A stretch of DNA of 64,000 nt from Salinispora arenicola (lineage in GTDB: Bacteria; Actinomycetota; Actinomycetes; Mycobacteriales; Micromonosporaceae). The notes beneath the pieces were generated by a model. That model did no database searches, had not been told where the DNA came from, and worked only from the letters and a program-made list of their open reading frames with translations. Within the stretch, counting starts at the first letter, position 1. Every line of letters starts with the position of its first letter. The stretch covers positions 3,906,001 through 3,970,000 of the forward strand of contig NZ_VFOL01000001.1 in NCBI RefSeq assembly GCF_006716065.1, given 5' to 3'. Positions 1 through 8,200 of this stretch are shown one piece after another. The position numbers were made by a program, and so were the translations under genes.

Positions 1-511
1 TGCCGGTGTCGATGATGTACGCGTGGATGCCAGCACCGTTCGAGGTGTAGGTGTAGCTGTTCGACAGCGGCAGCCCGGTTTGGTCGATCCGGTCGAGGCC
101 CCAGGACGGTGGGTTGAACTGCGTGTCGTCGACCACACCGGACTGCAACACGTCACGTTCGATGCTCACGACGTTGGCGTTGTGCGACAGCTCGGTGACC
201 TGGGCGGCGGTGAGCTGGGCGGCGAATCCGTTGATCGCGGTGCGGAAGTAGCGGGTGGGGGTGGTCTTCAGCGCGCGGGGAGGAGCCGTGGCGTCGGTGC
301 CGGGCTTCATGGTGACGAGGTACGCCCCGGGAATGGGCGTGACATCCGTACCTGCGGCTGGAGTGGTGACCGGTAGGGCGTTGGCCTGGTAGGGCCCACC
401 CGCTGCCATGGCGGGTTGTGGCACCGCGATCAGGGCGGCGACGACGACGGTCGCGCTGATACCGGCGGTGACCACGGCGCCGCGTAGACGCCGTAGACGT
501 GCGTGGGACAC
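1..511 (-). CDS. Secreted subtilisin-like serine protease (S8), N-terminal part
   Basis: Only the first 170 or so residues are in the window; the gene runs off the left edge. It begins with a GTG at 511, preceded by a strong GAGGAGG ribosome site. The N-terminus is arginine-rich (RLRRLRG) followed by a hydrophobic stretch ending PAMA, a Sec signal peptide. Residues ~55-115 look like an inhibitor_I9 propeptide ([23 protein letters not shown]). They are followed by WGLDRIDQ and, near residue 165, YIIDTG, the catalytic-Asp motif of S8 peptidases. The protein would be exported, freed of its propeptide and act as an extracellular protease. It is transcribed away from the sterol cluster and has no visible link to it. 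Confidence 0.85.
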   Translation of the reverse strand, partial: MSHARLRRLRGAVVTAGISATVVVAALIAVPQPAMAAGGPYQANALPVTTPAAGTDVTPIPGAYLVTMKPGTDATAPPRALKTTPTRYFRTAINGFAAQLTAAQVTELSHNANVVSIERDVLQSGVVDDTQFNPPSWGLDRIDQTGLPLSNSYTYTSNGAGIHAYIIDTG

Positions 512-669
512 GGGACCTCCTCGAAAGGGACTATCCGGAGGGATGAGCGATCGAGGGCATCCTATATTGATGTGGGTGAGATCGCGCAAGTAGGCGCAGC
601 AGCGGTCGGTGGCTCCCGGAGCGACGGTCGTTGGTGGGCGGTCGTGGCCGGCGATCGGTCGCTGCGGTG

Positions 670-846
670 TCAGCGAGTGCCGTAGAAAGCGGGTGGTGTA
701 CCAGGGTCGGAATCCGTCTCACCAGCCGTCTCCCTCGCCACCTCGGCGGCGGTCGAGTCGACCACGGTCATGGTGGCCGCGACCCCGAGGACGGCCAGCA
801 CCACACCGATCGCCGCGCTGATGAACAAGGTTCTCAACGTACTCAC
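670..846 (-). CDS. Small DUF2613-type membrane/secreted protein
   Basis: This 58-residue ORF has a GTG start at 846 behind a GGAGG site. One hydrophobic segment (residues ~6-26, [18 protein letters not shown]) is followed by an acidic, Thr/Pro-rich tail ending YGTR. Size, single N-terminal membrane segment and C-terminal YG(T/S)R match DUF2613, a family of tiny actinobacterial proteins of unknown function. It lies 43 bp downstream of ltp3 on the same strand and may be the last gene of that operon. No function can be given. Confidence 0.7.
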   Translation of the reverse strand: MSTLRTLFISAAIGVVLAVLGVAATMTVVDSTAAEVARETAGETDSDPGTPPAFYGTR

Positions 847-889
847 CTGTGCCTCCCCATCAGGTTGTCCCCGAAGTCACTGTTGGTAA

Positions 890-2068
890 TTAGTTGCGGG
901 GAGTCACGGAGCGTGCCGTTGCGGTATCGCTGACGACCCACATCGAGAAGAACTGCGATCCGCCGCCGTACGCGTGGCCGAGCGCCGTGCGTGCCCCGGC
1001 TACCTGACGTTCGCCGGCCCGCCCCATCACCTGCGTGGCCGCCTCGGCGAAACGGAGCATGCCGGACGCACCGATCGGGTTGGAACACAACACCCCGCCG
1101 GACGGGTTGACCGGCAGCCGCCCGCCGATCCGGGTCTCACCCGACTCGGTGAGCTTCCAGCCGTGCCCCGCCTCGGCGAAGCCGAGGTTCTCCAGCCACA
1201 TCGGCTCGAACCAGGAGAAGGGCACGTACAACTCGGCGACGTCGACCTCATCGAGGGGGTCGGTGATGCCAGCCGCCTGCCACAGCGCCTGGGCCGCCTC
1301 CGCACCAGCCCTCGGGTTGACGTGGTCCTTCCCGGCGAAGTAGGTCGGTTCGGTGCGCATCACGGTTGCCCGGATCCAGGCCACCGGACGCTCGCTCGCC
1401 TCGGCTGCCGCCTGGTCGCCGATCACCATGGCACAGGCACCGTCGGAGGAGGGGCAGGTCTCGTCGTACCGGATCGGATCCCACAGCATCCGCGACGCCC
1501 GTACCGACTCCAGCGTGATGTCCGGCTGGCGCAGGTGGGCGTACGGGTTGAGGGCGCCGTTGCGTCGGTCCTTCACCGCGACCAGCGCGCCGATGTGCTC
1601 GGGCGCGTGCGAGCGCCGAATGTAGGCGCGGACGTGCGGCGCGAAGTATCCACCGGCCCCGGCCCCGATCGGTGCGGTGAAGGGCGGCTGGATGGACAGC
1701 GCCCACATGGCGTTGGATTCCGACTGCTTCTCGAACGCGACCGCGAGCACACGGTGGTGCACGCCGGCCCGGACCAGGCTGGTCGCCACGATCGCGGTGG
1801 CGCCGCCCACGGAGCCGGCCGTGTGCACCCGCAGCAGCGGGCGGCCGGCGGCTCCCAGCGCGTCGGCGAGGAACAGCTCCGGCATCATCACGCCTTCGAA
1901 CAGGTCCGGCGCCTTGCCCAGCACCACCGCGTCGATCTGCGGCCAGTCGACGCCGGCGTCGGCCAGCGCGCGGTCGATCGCCTCCCGGCACAGCCCGGCC
2001 ATCGACACGTCGGTGCGCCGTGTCTGGTGCTGTGTCTGCCCGGTACCCAGCACGGCCGTTCGTCTCAT
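890..2068 (-). CDS. ltp3: Thiolase-fold lipid-transfer-type protein Ltp3 (sterol side-chain aldolase subunit)
   Basis: This 392-residue member of the SCP2/thiolase superfamily resembles mycobacterial Ltp3 (Rv3523, about 394 aa). It shows the NPSGG motif of this clade (RLPVNPSGGVLCSNPIGASG) instead of the GHP motif of true thiolases, and lacks the QCGSS nucleophile segment of FadA enzymes, so thiolysis is unlikely. In Rhodococcus, Ltp3 and Ltp4 are needed to remove C24-branched side chains such as that of beta-sitosterol. Its ATG at 2068 overlaps the ltp4 stop (ATGA), and the order DUF35-ltp4-ltp3 is that of Rv3521-Rv3522-Rv3523. Transcription is probably from the KstR promoter at 4089. Confidence 0.85.
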   Translation of the reverse strand: MRRTAVLGTGQTQHQTRRTDVSMAGLCREAIDRALADAGVDWPQIDAVVLGKAPDLFEGVMMPELFLADALGAAGRPLLRVHTAGSVGGATAIVATSLVRAGVHHRVLAVAFEKQSESNAMWALSIQPPFTAPIGAGAGGYFAPHVRAYIRRSHAPEHIGALVAVKDRRNGALNPYAHLRQPDITLESVRASRMLWDPIRYDETCPSSDGACAMVIGDQAAAEASERPVAWIRATVMRTEPTYFAGKDHVNPRAGAEAAQALWQAAGITDPLDEVDVAELYVPFSWFEPMWLENLGFAEAGHGWKLTESGETRIGGRLPVNPSGGVLCSNPIGASGMLRFAEAATQVMGRAGERQVAGARTALGHAYGGGSQFFSMWVVSDTATARSVTPRN

Positions 2069-3123
2069 GGCGTCGCCTCCAGCACGCAGATGAGGTTTTG
2101 CTGCAAGGCCGGCCCGCTGGTGGCGTGTCCGGCCGCCCGCCGCGCCCGGCCGGACATGACCTGCTCGGCCGCCGCGCCGATTCGCGTCAGCCCGGCCGAG
2201 AACATGGGGTTGCCACAGAGTGCACCGCCGGACGGGTTGACCCGGACCCGGTCACCGATCCCGAGTGCCGCGCACAGCAGCAGCTCCTGGTGGGTGAACG
2301 GTGCGTGCAACTCGGCCACGTCGATGTCGGCGGGCAGGGCCGCCGCGTCGGCGGCGGCGACCGCGGACGGCACCGTCGTGAGGTCCCGCTCGCCGAGGCC
2401 CTGCGGGTCGATCCGGTGCGCCACACCGCTGATCCAGGCCGGCTGCTGTCGGTGCCGACGAGCGCGCTCTCCGGCGGCCAGCACCAGTGCGGCGGCGCCG
2501 TCGGTGACGGGTGCGCAGTCGTGTGCCCGGAGCGGATCAGCGATGTACGGCGCGGTGACCAGGTCGTCGACGTCGAGTCGGCCGCGGACCTGGGCGTACG
2601 GGTTGGTGAGGGCGTCGGCCCGACTGCGGGCCGCCACCTCCGCCATGGCCTGTTCGGTGACGACCCCGGCGTCGATGGCGAGCCGGGCCTGGAGTGCGGC
2701 GACACTCGTCGAGTCGGGCCAGAGCGGCGCGGTCACGTACGGGTCGAGCTGGAGTGCCAGTACCCGACGCAGCAGGCCGGCCGAGGACTTGCCGAAGCCG
2801 TAGACCAGCGCGGTCTCCGCCTCTCCGGCCAGAATCTTCACGTACGCCTCGTAGAACGCCCAGGCCGCGTCCATCTCCACGTGTGATTCGCAGATCGGCG
2901 GGTACGCCCCGATCGCGTCGATCGCGCTGACGAAGGAGAACGCCCGGCCGGCAAGGTAGTCCGACGAGCCGGAGCACCAGAAGTCCACTTCGCGGCGGTC
3001 GAGTTGGGCTGCCGACAGGGCCTGCCGGAAGAGCGGGACGAGGGTTTCGACGCCACTGGTGGTCCCCGCCGACGGTCGGCAGGGTGCCTGGGCGAAGCCG
3101 ATGACGGCGACGGTCGGGTTCAC
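2065..3123 (-). CDS. ltp4: Thiolase-fold lipid-transfer-type protein Ltp4
   Basis: The reading frame stays open far upstream, but the real start is the GTG at 3123 (VNPTVAVIGFAQ), overlapping the stop of the DUF35 gene by 4 bp. This gives 352 residues, close to mycobacterial Ltp4 (Rv3522, about 354). It is a thiolase-fold protein with the RVNPSGGALCGNPMFSAG motif near the C-terminus and no thiolase Cys/GHP pair. The family, with a DUF35 partner, catalyses retro-aldol cleavage of C24-branched sterol side chains. Tight coupling on both sides (GTGA and ATGA overlaps) implies stoichiometric expression with its neighbours. Confidence 0.85.
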   Translation of the reverse strand: MNPTVAVIGFAQAPCRPSAGTTSGVETLVPLFRQALSAAQLDRREVDFWCSGSSDYLAGRAFSFVSAIDAIGAYPPICESHVEMDAAWAFYEAYVKILAGEAETALVYGFGKSSAGLLRRVLALQLDPYVTAPLWPDSTSVAALQARLAIDAGVVTEQAMAEVAARSRADALTNPYAQVRGRLDVDDLVTAPYIADPLRAHDCAPVTDGAAALVLAAGERARRHRQQPAWISGVAHRIDPQGLGERDLTTVPSAVAAADAAALPADIDVAELHAPFTHQELLLCAALGIGDRVRVNPSGGALCGNPMFSAGLTRIGAAAEQVMSGRARRAAGHATSGPALQQNLICVLEATP

Positions 3124-4079
3124 AGGTGCTCCTGGTAGGACTCGTATGGCGCGTCCGGTTCGCCGGTGGGGCGGAAGTGCGCGATGTTCTCCGGGGTGGT
3201 CGACCAGGTTTCTGGGTCCCGCCACACCGCGGCCACCCGCATGCCCATCCGTACCTCGCTGGTGGGCAGGCCGAGGATCAGATGTGGGATCGGGATGTCG
3301 GCACCGTCCAGCAGGATCTGGGCCACCACATACGGGGGGTCCAGTCGTTGGCCGGCGAACGGAACGTTGACCACGCAGTACGTGGTGACCGTGCCGTGAT
3401 CGCGCACCGGCACCTCGTCCTCGGTCGGCACGCCGTCCGCCGGGCAGACCCGGGGTGGTACGTAGACCTTGCGGCAGACCGGGCAGCGCTGTCCGAGTAG
3501 CCGCCCCTCGGCCAGCGCGCGGAGGTAACGGCTCTCCTCGGCGGAGGTGGTGTGCGTGTAGGAGAGTCGGATCGGTGTCGTCATGACCGTGACCGGGTCG
3601 CCGCCGGCGGCTGGATCGACCCCGGGGTCCGGGGCCTGTACGGGCTCGAAGCACGCGATGTCGCGGATGTGTCCTGATCGCCTGGTGGCCCAGCGAATCC
3701 GCACCCGCATGCCGGTCCGCATCGACTCGCGGCCGGCATCGACGGCGTGTAGCAACGGTGTGTCGGACCCGTCGAGCCGGATCAGCGCCCATCCGAACGG
3801 TCGGTCCAGTGGCTGCCCGTCCAGCGGTTTCTCAGTCCAGGTCCAGCTGGTCACGGTGCCGGTTGGCTGGACGGGGACGAGCTCGGTCACCGGGGCGTGG
3901 GTCGCCGGATCGTACTCGAGTGGGGGTACGTGGACGCGGCCGTCGCTGGTGCGTGCGCCGAGCACCCGACGGTCGCGTAGTCCGGTCATGAACTGGCCCA
4001 GGACCGGACCGAGCGACCGGGTGTAGTCGAAGCTGATGTCCAGCGGGGCGGCGAGCGGCGATGCCGGAGCGGGGTCCAC
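3120..4079 (-). CDS. Tandem DUF35/OB-fold acyl-CoA-associated protein (Rv3521-like)
   Basis: This 319-residue protein carries two DUF35 units. The N-terminal unit (~25-145) has lost its zinc cysteines, while the C-terminal unit (~175-310) keeps C199-x2-C202 and C212 in QRCPVCRKVYVPP. DUF35 proteins dock onto thiolase-fold aldolases, as in the ChsH2-Ltp2 complex, so this is the likely partner of Ltp3/Ltp4 immediately downstream. The GTG at 4079 has no Shine-Dalgarno, and the KstR operator ends only 9 bp upstream, so the mRNA may be leaderless or nearly so. It is divergent from the fadD gene at 4170. Confidence 0.82.
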   Translation of the reverse strand: MDPAPASPLAAPLDISFDYTRSLGPVLGQFMTGLRDRRVLGARTSDGRVHVPPLEYDPATHAPVTELVPVQPTGTVTSWTWTEKPLDGQPLDRPFGWALIRLDGSDTPLLHAVDAGRESMRTGMRVRIRWATRRSGHIRDIACFEPVQAPDPGVDPAAGGDPVTVMTTPIRLSYTHTTSAEESRYLRALAEGRLLGQRCPVCRKVYVPPRVCPADGVPTEDEVPVRDHGTVTTYCVVNVPFAGQRLDPPYVVAQILLDGADIPIPHLILGLPTSEVRMGMRVAAVWRDPETWSTTPENIAHFRPTGEPDAPYESYQEHL

Positions 4080-4088
4080 GGTAGTCAG

Positions 4089-4102
4089 TGAAACACGTTC
4101 TA
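4089..4102. promoter_or_regulatory. KstR operator (ltp operon)
   Basis: TGAAACACGTTCTA fits TnnAACnnGTTnnA at every fixed position. It lies 9 bp from the GTG of the DUF35 gene and is the left one of two sites in this divergent promoter. Confidence 0.85.
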
Positions 4103-4144
4103 AGTCTGTGAATCAAGGCTAGCTATCGTCCGCTGTTCAGTGAC

Positions 4145-4158
4145 TGAAACACGTTATA
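4145..4158. promoter_or_regulatory. KstR operator (fadD)
   Basis: TGAAACACGTTATA is a full match to TnnAACnnGTTnnA. A TAGAGT hexamer (4157-4162) overlaps its right end and could be the -10 box. It falls inside the frame if the upstream GTG at 4140 were used as start, which argues for the ATG at 4170. Confidence 0.85.
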
Positions 4159-4169
4159 GAGTAGGGTCT

Positions 4170-5717
4170 ATGACCGGCATCGGACTGTGGAACATCGCGA
4201 GTCAGGATCCAGACCAGGTCGCCATCGTGGAGCCGGACGGCCGTACCGTCACCTACGGGGAGTTGGCCGCTGAGGCCGACCGGATCGGGCGTGGCTTCCA
4301 GTCGCTCGGCCTGGCGCCCGGGGATACCGTGGCGATGCTGCTGCCCAACGGCGCCGACCTGCTCGCCGCCGAGTTCGCGGCCCTGGAGACGGGGTTGTAC
4401 TCGGTGCCGTTGAACTGGCACCTGACCGCTGCCGAGATCGCCTACATCCTGCGCGACAGTGGCGCCCGGGCGTTCATCGCCCACGGACGGTTCGCGGAGG
4501 CCGCCGCTACGGCCGCCGCCGAGGCCGGCATCCCGGCCGATGGGTGTCTAGCGGCAGGTGAGGTTCCCGGGTTTCGGCCACTCACCAGCCTCGGTGCCGG
4601 TGGATCCGGACGGCCCCCGGTGCGGACCCTCGGCGCGCTGATGGTCTACACCTCCGGGACGTCGGGGCGACCCAAGGGTGTGCGTCGGCCGCTCACCGGT
4701 GCCGACCCGGACAGCGTTTCACCAGTCTTCCTCTGGTTCTTCGGGCTGTTCGGGCTCGCGCCGTTCGACTCCCATGTGCACCTGTGTTGCTCGCCGGCCT
4801 ACCACACCGCGGTGATGAACTTCGTGGTTGTCTCCCTCCAACTCGGGCATCCCGTGGTGCTGATGGACCGGTGGGATCCGCACGAGATGCTGCGGCTGAT
4901 CGAGCGTCACCGGGTCACCCACAGCCACATGGTGCCCACCCAGTTCCGCCGGCTGCTCGCCCTGCCGGAGAAGGTCCGGACCGCGTACGACCTGTCGTCG
5001 ATGCGCGTAATGGTCCACGGTGCGGCGCCGTGCCCGCAGGAGGTCAAGCGTCGGATGCTCGACTGGTGGGGGCCGGTGGTGGTGGAGTACTACGCCGCCA
5101 CCGAGGGTGGAGGCACGCTGATCACCGCGGTGGACTGGCTGGCCCGGCCCGGTTCGGTGGGGCAGGCCTGGCCGGGCACGCGGGTGCGGGTGCTCGACCC
5201 GGACGGCAACGACGCACCAGCGGGTCAGCCCGGGACGGTGTATCTGCAGATGGGCGAGTTGACCTTCGAATACCATGGGGACGCTGAGAAGACCCGACAG
5301 GCCTGGCGGGATCGGATGTTCACCGTGGGGGACGTCGGCTATCTCGATGACGATGGCTACCTCTACCTGTGTGACCGCAAGAGCGACATGATCATCACGG
5401 GTGGGGTGAACGTGTATCCAGCCGAGATCGAGGGCGAACTCGCCGCTCACCCGGCCGTCGCGGACGCCGCTGTCTTCGGCGTCCCGCACGACGAGTGGGG
5501 CGAGGAGATCAAGGCAGTGGTGCAGCCGGAGCTCGGTGTGACCACCGGCCCGGAGTTGACCAACGAGCTGCTTGCGTTCCTGGCCGGCCGGCTGGCCAGG
5601 TTCAAGCTGCCACGCAGCGTCGACTACGTTGACGAGTTGCCCCGTGACCCGAACGGCAAGCTCTACAAGCGACTGCTGCGTGACCCGTACTGGGCCGCGC
5701 GGCAACGGGCCATCTAG
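4170..5717 (+). CDS. Acyl-CoA synthetase (FadD family), KstR-controlled
   Basis: A 515-residue adenylate-forming ligase. The P-loop YTSGTSGRPKG is at 160-170, the adenylation motif YYAATEGGG lies mid-protein, GDVGYLDDDGYLYLCDRKSDMI marks the hinge region and the catalytic lysine is K497 (PNGKLYK). It activates a carboxylate to its acyl-CoA via an acyl-AMP. The sequence looks closer to the FadD4-like branch than to FadD3, FadD17 or FadD19, so the substrate is uncertain; position next to ltp3/ltp4 and echA19 suggests a sterol side-chain acid. ATG 4170 was chosen over GTG 4140 because the latter would put the operator inside the gene. The gene is convergent with echA19, with only 6 bp between stops. 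Confidence 0.85.
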   Translation: MTGIGLWNIASQDPDQVAIVEPDGRTVTYGELAAEADRIGRGFQSLGLAPGDTVAMLLPNGADLLAAEFAALETGLYSVPLNWHLTAAEIAYILRDSGARAFIAHGRFAEAAATAAAEAGIPADGCLAAGEVPGFRPLTSLGAGGSGRPPVRTLGALMVYTSGTSGRPKGVRRPLTGADPDSVSPVFLWFFGLFGLAPFDSHVHLCCSPAYHTAVMNFVVVSLQLGHPVVLMDRWDPHEMLRLIERHRVTHSHMVPTQFRRLLALPEKVRTAYDLSSMRVMVHGAAPCPQEVKRRMLDWWGPVVVEYYAATEGGGTLITAVDWLARPGSVGQAWPGTRVRVLDPDGNDAPAGQPGTVYLQMGELTFEYHGDAEKTRQAWRDRMFTVGDVGYLDDDGYLYLCDRKSDMIITGGVNVYPAEIEGELAAHPAVADAAVFGVPHDEWGEEIKAVVQPELGVTTGPELTNELLAFLAGRLARFKLPRSVDYVDELPRDPNGKLYKRLLRDPYWAARQRAI

Positions 5718-5723
5718 CCAGCA

Positions 5724-6518
5724 CTACCGCCCCTGGAACTGGGGGGTGCGCTTCTCGACGAAGGCGCGGGGGCCCTCCTTGGCGTCGGTGCTGCGGAACA
5801 CCGCCGTACCGATTCGGGACTCCACCTCGAACGCGTCGTTCTCGGCCATGCCCTCGGTCTCGCGGATTGTCTGCAGGATGGCCCGCACCGCGAGGGGGCC
5901 GTTGGCAGCGATCATCCCGGCCAGTTCCAGGGCCTTGTCCAGGGCCTGCCCGTCCGGCACCACGTGACCGATCAGACCCACGTCACGAGCCTCGGCGGCA
6001 CCGAGCTGACGTCCGGTCAGCAGCATTTCCGCCGCGATGGCGTACGGGATCTGCCGCACCAGCCGTACGGCCGAGCCGCCGAGCGGGAACAAGCCCCAGC
6101 GCGCCTCGGAGACCGCGAACCGGGCGCTCGCGCCGGCGACGCGTATGTCGGTCGCCTGAAGGATCTCGGTGCCGCCGGCGACCGCCGGTCCCTCCACGGC
6201 GGCGACGAGGGGCTTGCTGAGCCGCCGTCCCTTCAGGAGCGCGTCGATCCGGGAGAGATCGGCACCGTTGAAGCGGTCGCCAGGGTGGGACTGGGTCATT
6301 GCCCGCAGGTCGGCGCCCGCGCAGAAGGCGCCGCCGGCCCCGGTGAGCACGCAGGCCCGGATCTCTGGATCGTGGTCCACGCGATCCCACGCGTCGCGCA
6401 TGATGGCGAGCATCTCGGTGGAGAGTGCGTTGCGGACCCGCGGTCGGTTCATGGTCACGACCAGGATCGGGCCACGTTGCTGGACGAGTGCGTGTGGCTG
6501 TTCGGCTACCGATTCCAT
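5724..6518 (-). CDS. echA19: Enoyl-CoA hydratase EchA19 (sterol side chain)
   Basis: 264 residues, crotonase fold. The oxyanion-hole segments are CAGADLRAM and [11 protein letters not shown]; the sequence [21 protein letters not shown] and the C-terminal [13 protein letters not shown] closely resemble mycobacterial EchA19 (Rv3516), which hydrates steroid enoyl-CoA esters during side-chain beta-oxidation. The ATG at 6518 was preferred over the one at 6542 because GAAGGAGG lies just upstream. It is divergent from fadD19 across one KstR operator, the same arrangement as Rv3515c/Rv3516. A TATCGT hexamer at the operator edge is a plausible -10. Confidence 0.9.
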   Translation of the reverse strand: MESVAEQPHALVQQRGPILVVTMNRPRVRNALSTEMLAIMRDAWDRVDHDPEIRACVLTGAGGAFCAGADLRAMTQSHPGDRFNGADLSRIDALLKGRRLSKPLVAAVEGPAVAGGTEILQATDIRVAGASARFAVSEARWGLFPLGGSAVRLVRQIPYAIAAEMLLTGRQLGAAEARDVGLIGHVVPDGQALDKALELAGMIAANGPLAVRAILQTIRETEGMAENDAFEVESRIGTAVFRSTDAKEGPRAFVEKRTPQFQGR

Positions 6519-6556
6519 GGGTGCCTCCTTCGAGGATTTCAAGGCTTGTCAGCAAC

Positions 6557-6570
6557 GATAACAGGTTCTA
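6557..6570. promoter_or_regulatory. KstR operator (echA19/fadD19)
   Basis: GATAACAGGTTCTA, one mismatch to TnnAACnnGTTnnA. The same 14-mer recurs at 38553. TACTTT (6569-6574) begins in its last two bases and lies 6 bp before the fadD19 ATG. Confidence 0.82.
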
Positions 6571-6580
6571 CTTTTAAGTT

Positions 6581-8200
6581 ATGGCGGCAAATATCGCAGA
6601 CCTGTTCGAGCATGCGGTCGATGCCTTCGGCGACCGTTCCGCCGTGTACTTCGGCGAGCGGGCGATCAGCTATCCGGAGCTGGAGGAGCGCGCCAACCGG
6701 TTGGCCCACTTCCTGCGGAATCGCGGCGTGCGGCCAGGTGATCACGTTGGCCTCTACGCCAGTAACTCGATCGAGGCCGTGGTGGCCATGATCGCGGTCT
6801 TCAAGCTGCGCGCCGCAGTCGTCAACGTCAACTATCGGTACGTGGAAAACGAGCTACGCTTCCTGTTCGCGGACGCGGAGTTGTCGGCACTCGTGCACGA
6901 CCGCTGTTTCGCGCCCCGGGTCGCCAGCGTGCTGGCCGCCGCGCCCGGACTGCACACCGTGGTGGCCCTGCCCGACGGCTCGGACGAGGACATCGGTGGG
7001 TACGGCGGAGTACCGTACGCCGACGCGTTGGCCGCCGGCGACTCCGGCCGGGACTTCGGCGACCGCTCCGCGGACGACATCTACCTGCTCTACACCGGTG
7101 GCACCACCGGCTACCCCAAGGGTGTGCTCTGGCGTCACGAGGACGTGTGGCGTGCCCTCGGCGGCGGCGTCGACTTCATGACCGGAATCCCGCTCGAGGA
7201 CGAGTGGGCGCAGTCCACCCGGGGCGCCGGCACGACCGGGATGGTGCGCCTGTGCATGGCCCCTCTGATCCACGGCAACGCACAGTGGGCCGTGCTCGCC
7301 GCGCTGTTCGCCGGCGACTCCGTGGTGCTGCTGCCGCGTTTCGACGCCGAGGAGGTCTGGCGCACGGTCGAGCGGCGGCGGGTGAACGTCCTGGTCCTGA
7401 TCGGCGACGCCATGGCCCGTCCGATCATCGAGGCCTACGCGGCCGGTGACTACGACGCCTCGTCGGTGGCCGCCGTCTCGTCGAGTGGTGCCCTGTTCTC
7501 CCCGGCGGTCAAACGGCAATACCTGGACCTGTTGCCCGACGTGCTGGTCACCGACGCGATCGGTGCGTCGGAGACCGGCTTCATCGGGCTGGGCGTGGTC
7601 GCCGAGGTGCCCGGCGGCGCGGTGCAGGACCCGAGGGTCATGCCCGCGCCGAGCACGGTGGTCCTCGGCGACGACGGCCGGGCGGTGCCGCCGGGCGAGG
7701 TGGGCCGGCTGGCCAAGAGCGGGTACCTCCCACTCGGCTACTACAAGGACCCGGTCAAGACCGCCGCCCTGCTGACCGAGGTCGACGGGGTGCGGTACGC
7801 GCTACCCGGCGACCTCGCCCGACTCGAGCTCGACGGCACCGTCACGCTGCTCGGTCGGGGCAGTACCTGTGTGAACACCGGCGGCGAGAAGGTCTTCCCG
7901 GAAGAGGTCGAGGGCGCGCTGAAGACACACCCCGACGTCTTCGACGCGCTGGTCGTCGGTGTGCCCGACGAACGGCTCGGGCAGCGGGTGGCGGCGCTCA
8001 TCCAGCCCCGGGCCGGCGTCTCGCTCGACCTGGTCGCGGTTGAGGCACACCTTCGGCGGCAGATCGCCGGCTACAAGGTGCCGCGGGCCATCTGGCTGGT
8101 GGACGCGATCGCCCGCACGATCAGTGGAAAGGCCGACTACCAGTGGGCGCAGCGGCACGTCGCGGAACATCCGGCCGAGGAGGTCAGCCATGCGGACTGA
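6581..8200 (+). CDS. fadD19: Steroid-26-oyl-CoA ligase FadD19
   Basis: 539 residues. The P-loop YTGGTTGYPKG is at 171-181, IGASETGFIGLG is the A5-type segment, and K517 in SGKADYQW is the expected catalytic lysine. The N-terminus (NIADLFEHAVDAF) and the VVNVNYRYVENELRFLF segment are typical of FadD19 (Rv3515c). That enzyme activates C26 sterol acids and is required for C24-branched side chains in Rhodococcus. There is no Shine-Dalgarno before the ATG; a TACTTT hexamer ends 6 bp upstream, so a leaderless mRNA is likely. The last 11 bp overlap the next gene. Confidence 0.92.
   Translation: MAANIADLFEHAVDAFGDRSAVYFGERAISYPELEERANRLAHFLRNRGVRPGDHVGLYASNSIEAVVAMIAVFKLRAAVVNVNYRYVENELRFLFADAELSALVHDRCFAPRVASVLAAAPGLHTVVALPDGSDEDIGGYGGVPYADALAAGDSGRDFGDRSADDIYLLYTGGTTGYPKGVLWRHEDVWRALGGGVDFMTGIPLEDEWAQSTRGAGTTGMVRLCMAPLIHGNAQWAVLAALFAGDSVVLLPRFDAEEVWRTVERRRVNVLVLIGDAMARPIIEAYAAGDYDASSVAAVSSSGALFSPAVKRQYLDLLPDVLVTDAIGASETGFIGLGVVAEVPGGAVQDPRVMPAPSTVVLGDDGRAVPPGEVGRLAKSGYLPLGYYKDPVKTAALLTEVDGVRYALPGDLARLELDGTVTLLGRGSTCVNTGGEKVFPEEVEGALKTHPDVFDALVVGVPDERLGQRVAALIQPRAGVSLDLVAVEAHLRRQIAGYKVPRAIWLVDAIARTISGKADYQWAQRHVAEHPAEEVSHAD

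Noticed and set aside
974..2803. Long plus-strand open frame (609 codons) opposite ltp3 and ltp4
   Set aside because: It is a high-GC shadow: the product is Arg/Pro/Gly/Ala noise without domains, and the minus strand holds clear thiolase-fold proteins.
4140..4169. Longer fadD start at GTG 4140
   Set aside because: It would place the full KstR operator inside the coding region; the ATG at 4170 fits ligase N-termini better.
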